The notes beneath the pieces are model-generated. The model did not search any database. It worked only from the letters and a program-made list of their open reading frames with translations, and had not been told where the DNA came from. Below, in pieces: positions 1-8,542 of a stretch of 64,000 nt of DNA. The translations under genes were made by a program, and so were the position numbers. The stretch is from assembly GCA_018825305.1 (NCBI GenBank), contig JAHJEO010000027.1:62001-126000 (forward strand), given 5' to 3'. The first letter of the stretch is position 1. Every line of letters begins with the position of its first letter. The DNA is from Gammaproteobacteria bacterium (lineage in GTDB: Bacteria > Pseudomonadota > Gammaproteobacteria > Burkholderiales > Rhodocyclaceae).

Positions 1-795
1 CAAGGCGTAGAGGGCATTGATCGGCGCGGTGTGATGGTAGGTGCGCTTGCCACCCGGCGCGTTCCAGTATTCGAGCACCAGGCCGAGGTCCATGAACCAG
101 CTCTGGCCCTTGGTCTTGCGGGCCTTTACGCGCTCGACCGCACGCTCGGAAAAAGTCACGGGCGACAGGCCGGGAGTGCAGGACAGACATTTCTGGCTGC
201 CCGAATAGGCGGCGTCGACGCCCCAGGCATCGACCTGCAGCTTCGATCCGCCGAGCGAGGTCACGGCATCGACAATGGTCAGCGCACCGCGCTGCCGGGC
301 CACGCCGGCAAGGGCACGAACATCGGAAAGCGCTCCGGTCGAGGTCTCGGCCTGGACGAAGGCGACGACCTTCGCATCCGGGTTGGCGCGCAGGGCATCT
401 TCGAGCTTGTTCGGATCGACCGGCTCGCCCCAGGCATCCTCGACCACCACGGCGTTGCCGCCGCAGCGCTGGACGTTTTCGATCATGCGTCCGCCGAACA
501 CGCCGTTCCTGCAGACGATGACCTTGTCGCCTGGCTCGACCAGATTGACGAAGCAGGTCTCCATGCCCACCGAGCCGGGGCCGGAAACCGGGAAAGTCAG
601 CGAGTTCTTGGTCTGGAAGGCATAGCGCAGCAGATCCTTCAATTCTTCCATCATGCCGACGAAGGCCGGATCGAGATGCCCGATCACGGGCTGGCCCAGT
701 GCGCCCAGTACGCGAGGGTGCATGTCCGAGGGGCCCGGGCCCATGAGGACGCGCTGCGGCGGATGGAAGGAGCGGATCTTGGCGGCAGGGTTCAT
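1..795 (-). CDS. Class V aminotransferase (serine/alanine-glyoxylate type), C-terminus cut by window edge
   Basis: PLP enzyme that transfers an amino group between alanine or serine and glyoxylate. Translating the minus strand from the ATG at 795 gives MNPAAKIRSFHPP, then MGPGPSDMHPRVL, the glyoxylate-aminotransferase opening. The PLP lysine lies in the motif GSQKCLSCTPGLSP. The frame stays open to base 1, so about 265 residues are present and the rest lies outside the window. It is the last visible gene of a minus-strand run (hydrolase, tcdA, pteridine reductase, ttcA, this gene), 10 bases after the ttcA stop. Substrate choice between alanine and serine cannot be read from this fragment. Confidence 0.85.
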   Translation of the reverse strand, partial: MNPAAKIRSFHPPQRVLMGPGPSDMHPRVLGALGQPVIGHLDPAFVGMMEELKDLLRYAFQTKNSLTFPVSGPGSVGMETCFVNLVEPGDKVIVCRNGVFGGRMIENVQRCGGNAVVVEDAWGEPVDPNKLEDALRANPDAKVVAFVQAETSTGALSDVRALAGVARQRGALTIVDAVTSLGGSKLQVDAWGVDAAYSGSQKCLSCTPGLSPVTFSERAVERVKARKTKGQSWFMDLGLVLEYWNAPGGKRTYHHTAPINALYAL

Positions 796-805
796 GTGGC
801 GGGGA

Positions 806-1705
806 TCAGCGTTGCAAGGCCTTGAATTCTAGCGGAATGATGGCGGGGTCGGAGAACTCATCAACGTCGAACGCCGTATCGCCGTCGGGGTCGGGACGGC
901 CCGTCGTCTTGAGATTGGCGAAGTCGAACAGTTTCGCGTCCAGCAGGTGCGATGGCACCACGTTGGCGAGGCTGCGGAACATGGTTTCGATACGGCCGGG
1001 AAAGCGTTTTTCCCATTCGACCAGCATCTGCTTGACCTGTTGCCGCTGCAGGTTGGGCTGCGAGCCGCAGAGGTTGCAGGGGATGATCGGAAATTCGCGC
1101 ACCTGCGCCCAGGCTTCGAGGTCCTTCTCGCGGCAATAGGCCAGCGGGCGGATCACGATGTTGCGGCCGTCGTCGGACACCAGCTTGGGCGGCATGGTCT
1201 TGAGCTTGCCGCCGAAGAACAGGTTGAGGAACAACGTGGCGAGGATGTCGTCGCGGTGGTGGCCAAGCGCGATCTTGGTGGCGCCGAGCTCGCCGGCGAC
1301 GCGGTACAGCACGCCGCGGCGCAACCGCGAACACAGCGAGCAGGTGGTCTTGCCTTCGGGGATCACGCGCTTGACGATGGAATAGGTGTCCTCGTTCTCG
1401 ATGTGGAAGGGAATGCCCAGGCCCGTCAGATAGTTGGGCAGCACCTCTTCCGGGAAGCCCGGCTGCTTCTGGTCGAGATTGACGGCGACGATGTCGAAAT
1501 GGATCGGCGCCTTCTCCTTGAGGTAGAGCAGGACGTCGAGCAGGCCGAAGGAATCCTTGCCGCCGGAGAGGCAGACCATCACCTTGTCGCCATCCTCGAT
1601 CATGTTGAAGTCGGCGATGGCCTGCCCGACCTCGCGGCGCAGCCGCTTGGCCAGCTTGTTCGATTCGAAGGCAGCCTTTTCGTGCTGTTTGGCGGTAAGG
1701 CTCAT
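806..1705 (-). CDS. ttcA: tRNA 2-thiocytidine biosynthesis protein TtcA
   Basis: Cytoplasmic iron-sulfur enzyme that thiolates C32 of some tRNAs using ATP. The PP-loop motif SGGKDS binds ATP, and two CxxC pairs (CSLC and CNLC) are the cluster ligands typical of TtcA. GHHRDD, also conserved in the family, is present. I chose the ATG at 1705 ([10 protein letters not shown]), giving 299 residues, over an upstream in-frame ATG at 1756, because the extra N-terminus is not family-like and would run into the neighbouring reductase gene. It lies directly downstream of that gene, an arrangement common in betaproteobacteria. Confidence 0.95.
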   Translation of the reverse strand: MSLTAKQHEKAAFESNKLAKRLRREVGQAIADFNMIEDGDKVMVCLSGGKDSFGLLDVLLYLKEKAPIHFDIVAVNLDQKQPGFPEEVLPNYLTGLGIPFHIENEDTYSIVKRVIPEGKTTCSLCSRLRRGVLYRVAGELGATKIALGHHRDDILATLFLNLFFGGKLKTMPPKLVSDDGRNIVIRPLAYCREKDLEAWAQVREFPIIPCNLCGSQPNLQRQQVKQMLVEWEKRFPGRIETMFRSLANVVPSHLLDAKLFDFANLKTTGRPDPDGDTAFDVDEFSDPAIIPLEFKALQR

Positions 1706-1730
1706 GGGTGCGCGGAGATGTTGAAGGACG

Positions 1731-2471
1731 TCACAGGTGTGCGGTCCTGCCGCCATCGACGTTGATGACCTGGCCGGTGATGTAGGGTGCGTCGAAGACG
1801 AGGAATTTCACGGTACGGGCGATATCGGCAGGAGAACCGACGCGCTTGAGCAGGGTGTGCGCGACGATGGCGGCACGCTCGGCCGGCGGGAAGCTGATGT
1901 CATCTTCCGGCCATTCGATGGGTCCCGGCGCCACGGCGTTGACGCGCACCGCCGGCGCCAGTTCGATGGCAAGCGAGCGCGTCAACGTGAGCAGCCCGCC
2001 CTTGGCCGCGCAATAGACCGGAAAACCCTTGAGCGGCCGCTCGGCATGGACGTCGGTGATGTTCACGATGCAGCCGCCGGCCGGCGCCAGGTGCGGTGCG
2101 GCCGCCTGCGCCAGGAACAGCGGTGCCCTGAGGTTGGAACCGAGCAGGTCATCCCATGCCGCCGTGTCGATGGCGCCGACTTTTGTCGGAAAGAAGGACG
2201 AGGCGTTGTTCACCAGCGCGTCGAGTCGGCCGAATTTCGCCACGACGGCCGCGACCAGCGCCGGCAGCGCGGCGACATCGAGCAGGTCGGCGGCGAAGGT
2301 GGCGGCCGAGTCGACGCGGGCGGCGTTGAATGCGTCCGCCAGCACTTCCGCATCCTGTGCCGAACTGCGATAGTGGATCGCCACCCGTGCGCCTGCCGCG
2401 TGCAATGTGCGCGCGATCTCGGCGCCAACGCGGCGCGCCGCGCCGGTGATCAGGATGACCGGTGAATTCAT
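1731..2471 (-). CDS. SDR-family pteridine reductase (FolM-like)
   Basis: Short-chain dehydrogenase of 246 residues, probably reducing dihydropteridines with NADPH. The N-terminal Rossmann motif TGAARRVG follows the first strand; the variant TGxxxRxG is typical of pteridine reductases. NNASSF, the catalytic-region YCAAK and the late motif [10 protein letters not shown] follow. The ATG at 2471 overlaps the tcdA stop as ATGA, so the two are probably translationally coupled. Adjacency to ttcA supports the pteridine reductase assignment over a generic SDR. The stretch CGCCGACTTTTG near 2173 encodes family-conserved residues (FPTKVG) and is not counted as a copy of the dispersed word. Confidence 0.85.
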   Translation of the reverse strand: MNSPVILITGAARRVGAEIARTLHAAGARVAIHYRSSAQDAEVLADAFNAARVDSAATFAADLLDVAALPALVAAVVAKFGRLDALVNNASSFFPTKVGAIDTAAWDDLLGSNLRAPLFLAQAAAPHLAPAGGCIVNITDVHAERPLKGFPVYCAAKGGLLTLTRSLAIELAPAVRVNAVAPGPIEWPEDDISFPPAERAAIVAHTLLKRVGSPADIARTVKFLVFDAPYITGQVINVDGGRTAHL

Positions 2472-3238
2472 GCCGCGAGTATACCCAGCAGGCGCGACGC
2501 CGCCGCGAAACCGAAGGCGGCAGTGACGCAAACCGAGGAGCCGTAGCCGGCACAGTTGAGGCCGTGCAAGCCGGGAATATGGTCATCGGCGTCGCAAAAG
2601 TCGGCGCTGGCGGGACGGCGAATCGCCTCGTCGGAATACACGCAGGCCACGCCGAACTTCTTCTTCGGGTCACGCGGGAAACCGTAGTCCTTGCGCAGCC
2701 TGGCCCGCAGCTTGGAGGCAAGCGCATCCTGCGTGGTGCGCGACAGGTCGTTGATCTTCGTCCGTGTCGGGTCGGTACGGCCACCGGCGCCGCCGGTGGT
2801 GATTATCGGAATCTTCAGGCGCCGGCAGTGCGCTACCAGCGCCGCCTTGGCCCTGACCTGGTCGATGGCGTCGATCACGCCGTCGCAGGCCGGCACAAGC
2901 GCCACCACGTTCTCCGCCGTGACGAACTCCTCGATGGTACTGACCTCACAGGCCGGATTGATCGCCGCGATGCGTTCGGCCATCGCCAGCACCTTGGCCT
3001 GGCCAAGTGTGTTGCTCACTGCCTGGATCTGGCGATTGACATTGGACTCGGCGACATGGTCGAGGTCGATCAGCGTCAGCCGTCCAACGCCGGAGCGCGC
3101 CAGCGCCTCCGCCGCCCACGAGCCGACGCCACCGATGCCGACGACGCAGACGTGCGCCGCCGCCAGCCGGTTCAGCGTGCCCTGGCCGTAAAGTCGGTCG
3201 ATGCCGCCAAAACGTCGGATCGGGTCGGCAGCTTCCAA
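2468..3238 (-). CDS. tcdA: tRNA threonylcarbamoyladenosine dehydratase TcdA (CsdL)
   Basis: E1-like ATP-dependent enzyme that cyclises t6A37 in tRNA to ct6A. It has 256 residues with the ThiF/MoeB nucleotide motif GIGGVGSWAAEALARSG, DLDHVAESNVNRQ and the C-terminal GLNCAGYGS. The gene abuts the downstream hydrolase-gene stop by one base and overlaps the reductase start. A copy of the dispersed 26-bp word lies inside the gene at 2596-2620, where it encodes PASADF in a variable loop before the conserved GLHGLNCAGYGS block; the frame and flanking conserved blocks are intact. Confidence 0.93.
   Translation of the reverse strand: MEAADPIRRFGGIDRLYGQGTLNRLAAAHVCVVGIGGVGSWAAEALARSGVGRLTLIDLDHVAESNVNRQIQAVSNTLGQAKVLAMAERIAAINPACEVSTIEEFVTAENVVALVPACDGVIDAIDQVRAKAALVAHCRRLKIPIITTGGAGGRTDPTRTKINDLSRTTQDALASKLRARLRKDYGFPRDPKKKFGVACVYSDEAIRRPASADFCDADDHIPGLHGLNCAGYGSSVCVTAAFGFAAASRLLGILAA
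2596..2620 (+). repeat. Dispersed word, copy 1 (inside tcdA)
   Basis: AAAAGTCGGCGCTGGCGG followed by GACGGCG. It matches the consensus AAAAAGTCGGCGCTGGCGG-SACGSCG built from the 15 copies in this window. The strand given is the one carrying the A-run at the 5' end. Confidence 0.75.
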
Positions 3239-3239
3239 C

Positions 3240-4049
3240 TCAGTCTCGGTTCTTCGCCATCGCCACGGCCTCCGTCCAGGCCGCGACCGCGTCGACCGAG
3301 GCTGCCGGCGCGTTGAGGTGGTCGGAGTCCGGCTCGAAGTACTTGTTGAGGGGATGTGCCGGAAAAGACTTGAACAGGTCCGGATTGGACTTGCGCAGGC
3401 CCGGATAGTCCCGTGCCGCCACAGCCCAGAGAATCGGCACCTTCAGTTCGCGCACGGTCCGGGTGAGGCTCATCACACCAGCCGGATCGAACCAGCCGAC
3501 GTAATTCTCGGGTGTGGTCATGACGAAACTGGTGCCGCGCGAGCCTTCGTAATCCATCAGCCGCGCCTTCTCCTTGCCTTTGCCCTCGGCGATCAGTTGC
3601 CTGGCCTCGGCCAGGCTCGGGCCAAGGTTATCAACGAAAACCTTGGCATCGACGCTGCCGCCGGGTGCGATCGCGACAATGCCGTCAACCGCGCCCACTC
3701 CGCCGAAGTGAACGGCAAACACGCCACCCTGGCTATGGCCGGCGACGAAAAATTTCTGCGCGCCCCGGGCCTTCAAGCCGTCGAGCGCCGCGCGCACCTC
3801 GTCGACGGCCTGCGCCGCGGGCACGTCATAGTCACGGCGCTTGGACCAGGGCATTTCGATGTTGGCGACCAGCAGGCCCTTCTGTTCCAGCCCGCTGGCC
3901 AGCACATCCACGAACTTGGCGGGCGAGCCACCCTTGCCGTGCATGACGACGATGCCGATTTTCGGCGCATCGGCCTGCGCCAGACCGCCAATGCCGAGCA
4001 TGAACGCTGCGAACGCGATCGAGAAACAGGTTTTCAGGGTCTGGAACAT
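3240..4049 (-). CDS. Exported alpha/beta hydrolase
   Basis: Predicted periplasmic hydrolase of 269 residues with unknown substrate. The N-terminus MFQTLKTCFSIAFAAF..LAQA is a Sec signal peptide. The first strand IGIVVMHGKGGSP supplies the oxyanion-hole region, and GHSQGG is the nucleophile elbow with Ser as nucleophile. A late SDHLNAP motif offers the catalytic His. I took the ATG at 4049; a longer in-frame start at 4229 would overlap the divergent methyltransferase gene and lose the signal peptide. It is first in the minus-strand run leading to tcdA. Confidence 0.8.
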   Translation of the reverse strand: MFQTLKTCFSIAFAAFMLGIGGLAQADAPKIGIVVMHGKGGSPAKFVDVLASGLEQKGLLVANIEMPWSKRRDYDVPAAQAVDEVRAALDGLKARGAQKFFVAGHSQGGVFAVHFGGVGAVDGIVAIAPGGSVDAKVFVDNLGPSLAEARQLIAEGKGKEKARLMDYEGSRGTSFVMTTPENYVGWFDPAGVMSLTRTVRELKVPILWAVAARDYPGLRKSNPDLFKSFPAHPLNKYFEPDSDHLNAPAASVDAVAAWTEAVAMAKNRD

Positions 4050-4110
4050 GGCGGCTCCGTGGGTGACGGGTGGGGCGGCGGGTACTTTACACCCTACAAT
4101 CGCGCCCATC

Positions 4111-5301
4111 ATGCCCACCGAACTGCCTGCTCCCACAGCCGACGCCCAGGCGGCCAGCCACGAACTCTGTTCGCATATCGCGGCACGCATCGAAACCGGC
4201 GGTGGCTGGATACCCTTCATCGATTTCATGGAAATGGCGCTGCACCTGCCGGGGCTGGGCTATTACGCCGGCGGCTCGCACAAGTTCGGCACCGGCGAAG
4301 CGGGCGGCGACTTCGTCACCGCGCCGGAACTGACGCCGCTGTTCGGGCAGGCGCTGGCGACGCAGGTGGCGGAGGTGTTCGCCGTCACGGCAACACCGAT
4401 TTTGCTCGAAGTCGGTGCCGGCAGCGGCCGGCTCGCCGCCGACCTGCTGCCGGCACTCGATGCGCTGGGCGCCCCGCCTGATCATTACCTGATCCTCGAA
4501 CTCTCGGGCGAGTTGCGCGCGCGCCAGCGCGAGCTGATCCGCCAGCACGCACCCGCGCTGGCCGACCGCGTCGAGTGGATCGACGACCTGCCGCAGAAAT
4601 TTTCCGGCTGCATCGTCGCCAACGAACTGCTCGACGCCATTCCCACCCATGCCGTGGCCTGGCGCCCTGCCTCCGCTGGCGGGCCAATGGAGCGCGGTGT
4701 GAGCTTCGACGGCGCGCGTTTCGCCTGGGCCGAGCGACCGGCGACCGGGGTATTGCGCGAAGCGATGGAACGGCTGGCAACGGAATCCGCCATCGAGGCG
4801 CCCTTCGTCGGCGAACTCGGTCTGCCGGCGGCGGCCTGGGTAGCAGAATGGGGCCAGCGGCTGGAACGCGGCGTACTGCTGCTGCTCGACTACGGCCTGC
4901 CGCACAAAGAGCTTTACCATGCCGGCCGCAACGGCGGCACCCTGCGCTGCCACTATCGCCACAATTCGCACGACGATCCGTTCTGGTGGCCGGGGCTGTC
5001 CGACATCACCAGCCATATCGATTTCACCGCCATCGCCGAAGCCGGCTTCGACGCCGGTCTGGATGTACTCGGCTACACCAGCCAGGCGACTTTCCTGATC
5101 AATTGCGGCATCGGCGAACTGCTGGCGGCGCGACAGCTATCGAACGACCCGTCGATGATTCGGGCCGCAGGCGCGGCAAGCGTCCTGCTCTCGCCCAACG
5201 AAATGGGTGAGTTGTTCAAGGTGATTGCGTTGGGTAAGGGGATCGAAACTGCGAAGCCGCTACGCGGCTTCGCGCGCGGGGACAGAACCCACGCGCTCTA
5301 G
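4111..5301 (+). CDS. Class I SAM-dependent methyltransferase, MidA/NDUFAF7 family
   Basis: Protein of 396 residues of the family that in mitochondria methylates an arginine of complex I; the bacterial target is not established here. Motifs: GYYAGG and FVTAPELTPLFG near the N-terminus, the SAM loop EVGAGSGRLA, and NELLDAIP. I chose the ATG at 4111, just after the divergent gene, because a family-like N-terminus begins there. TACAAT at 4095-4100 could be its -10 element. The family-like protein would end around FKVIALGKG; the extra tail (KPLRGFARGDRTHAL) is encoded by a perfect hairpin at 5251-5273. Confidence 0.88.
   Translation: MPTELPAPTADAQAASHELCSHIAARIETGGGWIPFIDFMEMALHLPGLGYYAGGSHKFGTGEAGGDFVTAPELTPLFGQALATQVAEVFAVTATPILLEVGAGSGRLAADLLPALDALGAPPDHYLILELSGELRARQRELIRQHAPALADRVEWIDDLPQKFSGCIVANELLDAIPTHAVAWRPASAGGPMERGVSFDGARFAWAERPATGVLREAMERLATESAIEAPFVGELGLPAAAWVAEWGQRLERGVLLLLDYGLPHKELYHAGRNGGTLRCHYRHNSHDDPFWWPGLSDITSHIDFTAIAEAGFDAGLDVLGYTSQATFLINCGIGELLAARQLSNDPSMIRAAGAASVLLSPNEMGELFKVIALGKGIETAKPLRGFARGDRTHAL
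5251..5273. repeat. Perfect 10-bp-arm hairpin in the 3' end of the methyltransferase gene
   Basis: GCGAAGCCGC and GCGGCTTCGC are perfect reverse complements separated by TAC. There is no T-run, so it is unlikely to be a terminator. It resembles a REP-type palindrome and extends the MidA-family protein by about 15 residues. Confidence 0.6.
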
Positions 5302-5326
5302 CAGCAGGCGCCGGCCGGGCCGGGCG

Positions 5327-5530
5327 CTACTGCTGATGGCGGTAAATCTGCTGGAGGAAGGCTTCGGCTTCGGCCTCTGGGACCGCCGGATCGGTGTGAT
5401 GAACTTCCTGCAGACCGAGCTGGAGCGACGGCAGCGGTGGCTGCCACTCGGCGTTCATCACCTCGTCTTCGAAGGTGCCGAATTCATCCTCGATGATTTT
5501 TCCCGTGCTCATGTCCATCACCATCAACAT
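5327..5530 (-). CDS. Small acidic hypothetical protein
   Basis: Protein of 67 residues starting MLMVMDMSTGKIIEDE with many Asp/Glu residues; no membrane segment or known motif. The ATG at 5530 has AGGAG seven bases upstream, which supports real translation. I do not recognise a function. It sits alone between a plus-strand methyltransferase and a minus-strand permease. Confidence 0.6.
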   Translation of the reverse strand: MLMVMDMSTGKIIEDEFGTFEDEVMNAEWQPPLPSLQLGLQEVHHTDPAVPEAEAEAFLQQIYRHQQ

Positions 5531-5627
5531 ATCCGGCTCCTCTTTGCTGTGTTGCGTTGGCAGGCCGTCGTAGTCAGTATAACGAGCATGCTTACAGAAA
5601 GTTGAATGGGGGCTGGCAACAATCTAT

Positions 5628-6890
5628 TCAAGTGTGTGATTTATGCCACGGCGCGACCTTGAGGAGCAAAACCATCCCCGGCACGGCCAGCGCAACACAC
5701 AGCCAGAAGAAACCCTCCCAGCCCATCTGCTCGACCAGCCAGCCGGCGGAGGCATTGATGACGGTGCGCGGCGCGGCGGCGAGGCTGGAGAACAACGCAT
5801 ATTGCGTCGCCGTGAATAACGGATTGGTCGCCCGGGCAATGAAGGCGACGAAGGCCGCGGTGCCCAGACCCACCCCCAGCGCCTCGAAGCCGATCACCAG
5901 CGCCAGCTGCGAGAGTTGCGCGGCGCCGATGGTTTCGTTCTTGCCGATGCCGGCCAGCCAGACGAAGCCGAAGATCGATACCAATTGCACCACGCCGAAC
6001 AGCCATAGCGCGCGGTTGATGCCGAGTTTGACCATCCACAATCCGCCAAGCAGCCCACCGATCACCGCCGGCCAGAGTCCGGCATGCTTGGCCACCAGCC
6101 CGATGTCCGACTTGGCAAAGCCCATGTCCAGGTAGAACGGCGTCGCCAGCGCCGTGCACAACGAGTCGCCGAGCTTGTAAAGGAAGATGAACGAAAGGAT
6201 CAGCAGCGCCTCGCGCATGCCGGCGCGATCGATGAACTCGCGGAAGGGTTCGACCACGGCCTCGCGCAGCGTCTTCGGCAGGCGACCGGCGAGCGTTGGC
6301 TCCGCCACCAGCAGGGTCATCGCCATGCCCGGCAGCATGAACAGCGCGGTTATGGCGAAAACCTGTCCCCACGGCAGGTGGTCGGCCAGGATCAGGGACA
6401 GCGAGCCCGGCACCAGCCCGGCGATGCGGTAGGCATTGACGTGCACCGAGTTGCCCAGTCCCAGCTCGCTGTCGGCCAGCAGCTCGCGGCGATAGGCATC
6501 GAGCACGATGTCCTGCGTGGCCGAGACGAAGGCAAGCAGCGCTGCCAGCACGACGATCATCTGCAGGTCCGTCTGCGGCGCGAACAGGCCGAGTGCGGCG
6601 ATCAGCACGAGCAGCAACACCTGGGTGACGAACATCCAGCCGCGCCGACGCCCCAGCCACGGCAGGGCGTAGCGGTCGAGGAAGGGCGACCAGAGGAACT
6701 TCCAAGTATAGGGAAGCTGGATCAGCGCGAACAGGCCAATGGCCTTGAGGCTGATGCCCTCGGTGCGCAGCCACGCCGGCAGCAGGTTGAGCAGGAGATA
6801 GAGCGGCAGGCCCGAAGCGAATCCGGTAAACACGCAGATCGCCATGCGCCGCGTCAGCAGCGGCGACAGCCAGGAGGGAGCGGAAAACAT
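5628..6890 (-). CDS. ampG: AmpG-family MFS permease
   Basis: Inner-membrane major facilitator of 420 residues with about 12 hydrophobic segments. AmpG imports anhydromuropeptides for cell-wall recycling. Family-like features are the opening FTGFASGLPLYLL, WSPFLDRY with the downstream basic LGRRRGW, and SATQDIVLDAYRRE. The ATG at 6890 (MFSAPSWLSPLL) was chosen over 6914 because it directly precedes the first helix. It is divergent from the isochorismatase gene. Substrate is inferred from family; another AmpG-like sugar permease is possible. Confidence 0.82.
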   Translation of the reverse strand: MFSAPSWLSPLLTRRMAICVFTGFASGLPLYLLLNLLPAWLRTEGISLKAIGLFALIQLPYTWKFLWSPFLDRYALPWLGRRRGWMFVTQVLLLVLIAALGLFAPQTDLQMIVVLAALLAFVSATQDIVLDAYRRELLADSELGLGNSVHVNAYRIAGLVPGSLSLILADHLPWGQVFAITALFMLPGMAMTLLVAEPTLAGRLPKTLREAVVEPFREFIDRAGMREALLILSFIFLYKLGDSLCTALATPFYLDMGFAKSDIGLVAKHAGLWPAVIGGLLGGLWMVKLGINRALWLFGVVQLVSIFGFVWLAGIGKNETIGAAQLSQLALVIGFEALGVGLGTAAFVAFIARATNPLFTATQYALFSSLAAAPRTVINASAGWLVEQMGWEGFFWLCVALAVPGMVLLLKVAPWHKSHT

Positions 6891-6941
6891 GGCGCATTCT
6901 AGCCGGCACCCCATGCTACATTCGCCCGAAAAGGAGGGCTT

Positions 6942-7493
6942 ATGACCACTGCGCTACTGCTCGTCGACATCCAGAACGACTACTTCCCCGGCGGTGCGAT
7001 GGAGGTGCCTGGCAGCGTCGCAGCCGCGGAGCACGCTGCCGCACTGCTGGCGGCGTGCCGCCAGCGCCGACTTTTTGTGGTGCATGTGCGCCACGTCTCG
7101 ACGCGTCCCGGTGCGAGCTTCTTCCTGCCGGATACGGCGGGCGCGGCAATCCACGCCAGCGTCGCGCCGCTGGCGGGCGAGACCGAAATCGTCAAACACT
7201 TTCCCAATAGCTTCCGCGACACGCCGCTGCTCGACCACCTCAAGAAAATTGGCGCCAAGCGCCTGCTGATCTGCGGCATGATGACCCAGATGTGCATCGA
7301 CGCCACGACGCGGGCGGCCTTCGATCTGGGCTTCCAGTGCGTGGTGGCCGGCGATGCCTGCGCCGCGCGGCCGCAGAGTTTCGGCGGCCGGACTGTGGCG
7401 GCCGAGGACGTGCATGCCGCCTTCCTCGCCGCCCTCAACGGCCTCTACGCCAGGGTGCTGACGAGCGAAGCCGTGATTGCCGAATCACTCTGA
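6942..7493 (+). CDS. Isochorismatase/nicotinamidase-family cysteine hydrolase
   Basis: Cytoplasmic amidohydrolase-type protein of 183 residues. The triad is visible as Asp in LLVDIQNDYF, Lys in EIVKHFPNSF and Cys in GMMTQMCIDATTR. An AAGGAGG ribosome site lies just before the ATG at 6942. A full copy of the dispersed word at 7055-7077 encodes CRQRRLF at the end of helix 1 without disrupting the fold motifs. It may be co-transcribed with the OsmC-like gene 19 bases downstream. Substrate unknown. Confidence 0.85.
   Translation: MTTALLLVDIQNDYFPGGAMEVPGSVAAAEHAAALLAACRQRRLFVVHVRHVSTRPGASFFLPDTAGAAIHASVAPLAGETEIVKHFPNSFRDTPLLDHLKKIGAKRLLICGMMTQMCIDATTRAAFDLGFQCVVAGDACAARPQSFGGRTVAAEDVHAAFLAALNGLYARVLTSEAVIAESL
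7055..7077 (-). repeat. Dispersed word, copy 2 (inside isochorismatase gene)
   Basis: On the plus strand GTGCCGCCAGCGCCGAC then TTTTTG, the reverse complement of the consensus. It is translated in frame. Confidence 0.75.
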
Positions 7494-7512
7494 CCACAAC
7501 AAGGAGAAACAA

Positions 7513-7914
7513 ATGGGCGTACCGATCAAGGCAAGCATCAGACAGGTTTCCGCCACGGCCTCCGAGGCCAGCGCCCGAGGCCACAAAAGCCTGGTAGACC
7601 GGCCTGAGGCCAAGGGCGGAAGCAATCAGGGACCGATGGGCGGCGAACTGATGCTGATGGGCATCGGCGGTTGCTTCATGAGCAACCTGCTGGCTGCGGC
7701 ACAGGCGCGCAGCCTCGCAGTCGCCGACCTGGTGGTGGAGGTGACGGCCATGCTCGAAATCGACCCGCCGCGTTTTTCCGAAATTGCCCTGGCCGTCAGT
7801 GGCAATTACGACGATGCCGACACCATGCGTGAAATCGTCACCGTCGCCGAAAACGGCTGCATCGCGGTGAACACCGTCAGGGGTGCGTTGAAGCTTACGG
7901 TGACGCTGGCCTGA
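7513..7914 (+). CDS. OsmC/Ohr-family protein
   Basis: Protein of 133 residues. The two family cysteines that can reduce organic peroxides are present in GIGGCFMSNLLAAA and ENGCIAVNTVRG. The ATG at 7513 follows a strong AAGGAG site at 7501-7506; an upstream in-frame ATG at 7477 overlaps the isochorismatase gene and lacks this site. It is the second gene of a two-gene plus-strand unit. It converges with metW, with only 18 bases between the stops. Confidence 0.83.
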   Translation: MGVPIKASIRQVSATASEASARGHKSLVDRPEAKGGSNQGPMGGELMLMGIGGCFMSNLLAAAQARSLAVADLVVEVTAMLEIDPPRFSEIALAVSGNYDDADTMREIVTVAENGCIAVNTVRGALKLTVTLA

Positions 7915-7932
7915 ATCAGGCCACGCCTGGCT

Positions 7933-8538
7933 TCAAACCTTGGCCAGGCGATAGACGGCGAGGCTGCCGAGGAAGTTGGCTTCCTCGACAACGGTATTGC
8001 CCTTTTCGTCGAGCACCATGCGCTCGCGCACGACGATACCCATTTCGACGCAGAGCGCGTCGAAGTCGGCGATGGTGAAGAAACGGATGTTGGGCGTATC
8101 GAACCACTGGTAGGGCAGGTCTTCCGACACCGGCATGCGCCCGGCCATCACCGCCATGCGGTTCTTCCAGTAGGCGAAGTTGGGAAAGGACACCACCGCC
8201 TCGCGGCCGACGCGCAGCATTTCCTCGATGATGCCCTGGGTATGGCGCACCGTCTGCAAGGTGCGCGAGAGCACGACGTGGTCGAAGGCGCCATTCTCGA
8301 AACCGGACAAACCCTCTTCAAGGTTGCTCTGGATCACATTGACACCGTTGCCGATGGCGGCCAGCACGGAGGCAGGGTCGATCTCGATGCCCCAGCCGCG
8401 CACGCCGCGCAGCTCGATCAGCCCCTTGAGCAGCGAACCGTCACCGCAGCCGAGGTCGAGCACGCGCTCGTTGGGCTGCACCCACGCAGCGATGACGTCG
8501 AAATCGGGTCTTCCGAGGGCAATGGCGTTTTCGGTCAT
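7933..8538 (-). CDS. metW: Methionine biosynthesis protein MetW
   Basis: SAM-binding methyltransferase-like protein of 201 residues that partners MetX in homoserine acylation in many proteobacteria. The SAM loop is VLDLGCGDGSLLKGL, followed by GIEIDPASV, SRTLQTV and SFPNFAYWKNR, all characteristic of MetW. The start lies four bases after the metX stop, so the pair is one operon under the riboswitch upstream of metX. Confidence 0.95.
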   Translation of the reverse strand: MTENAIALGRPDFDVIAAWVQPNERVLDLGCGDGSLLKGLIELRGVRGWGIEIDPASVLAAIGNGVNVIQSNLEEGLSGFENGAFDHVVLSRTLQTVRHTQGIIEEMLRVGREAVVSFPNFAYWKNRMAVMAGRMPVSEDLPYQWFDTPNIRFFTIADFDALCVEMGIVVRERMVLDEKGNTVVEEANFLGSLAVYRLAKV

Positions 8539-8542
8539 GGCG

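Noticed and set aside
2173-2184. CGCCGACTTTTG in the pteridine reductase gene
   Set aside because: It encodes conserved family residues (FPTKVG) and lacks the flanking GTGCCGCCAG part, so it is probably chance.
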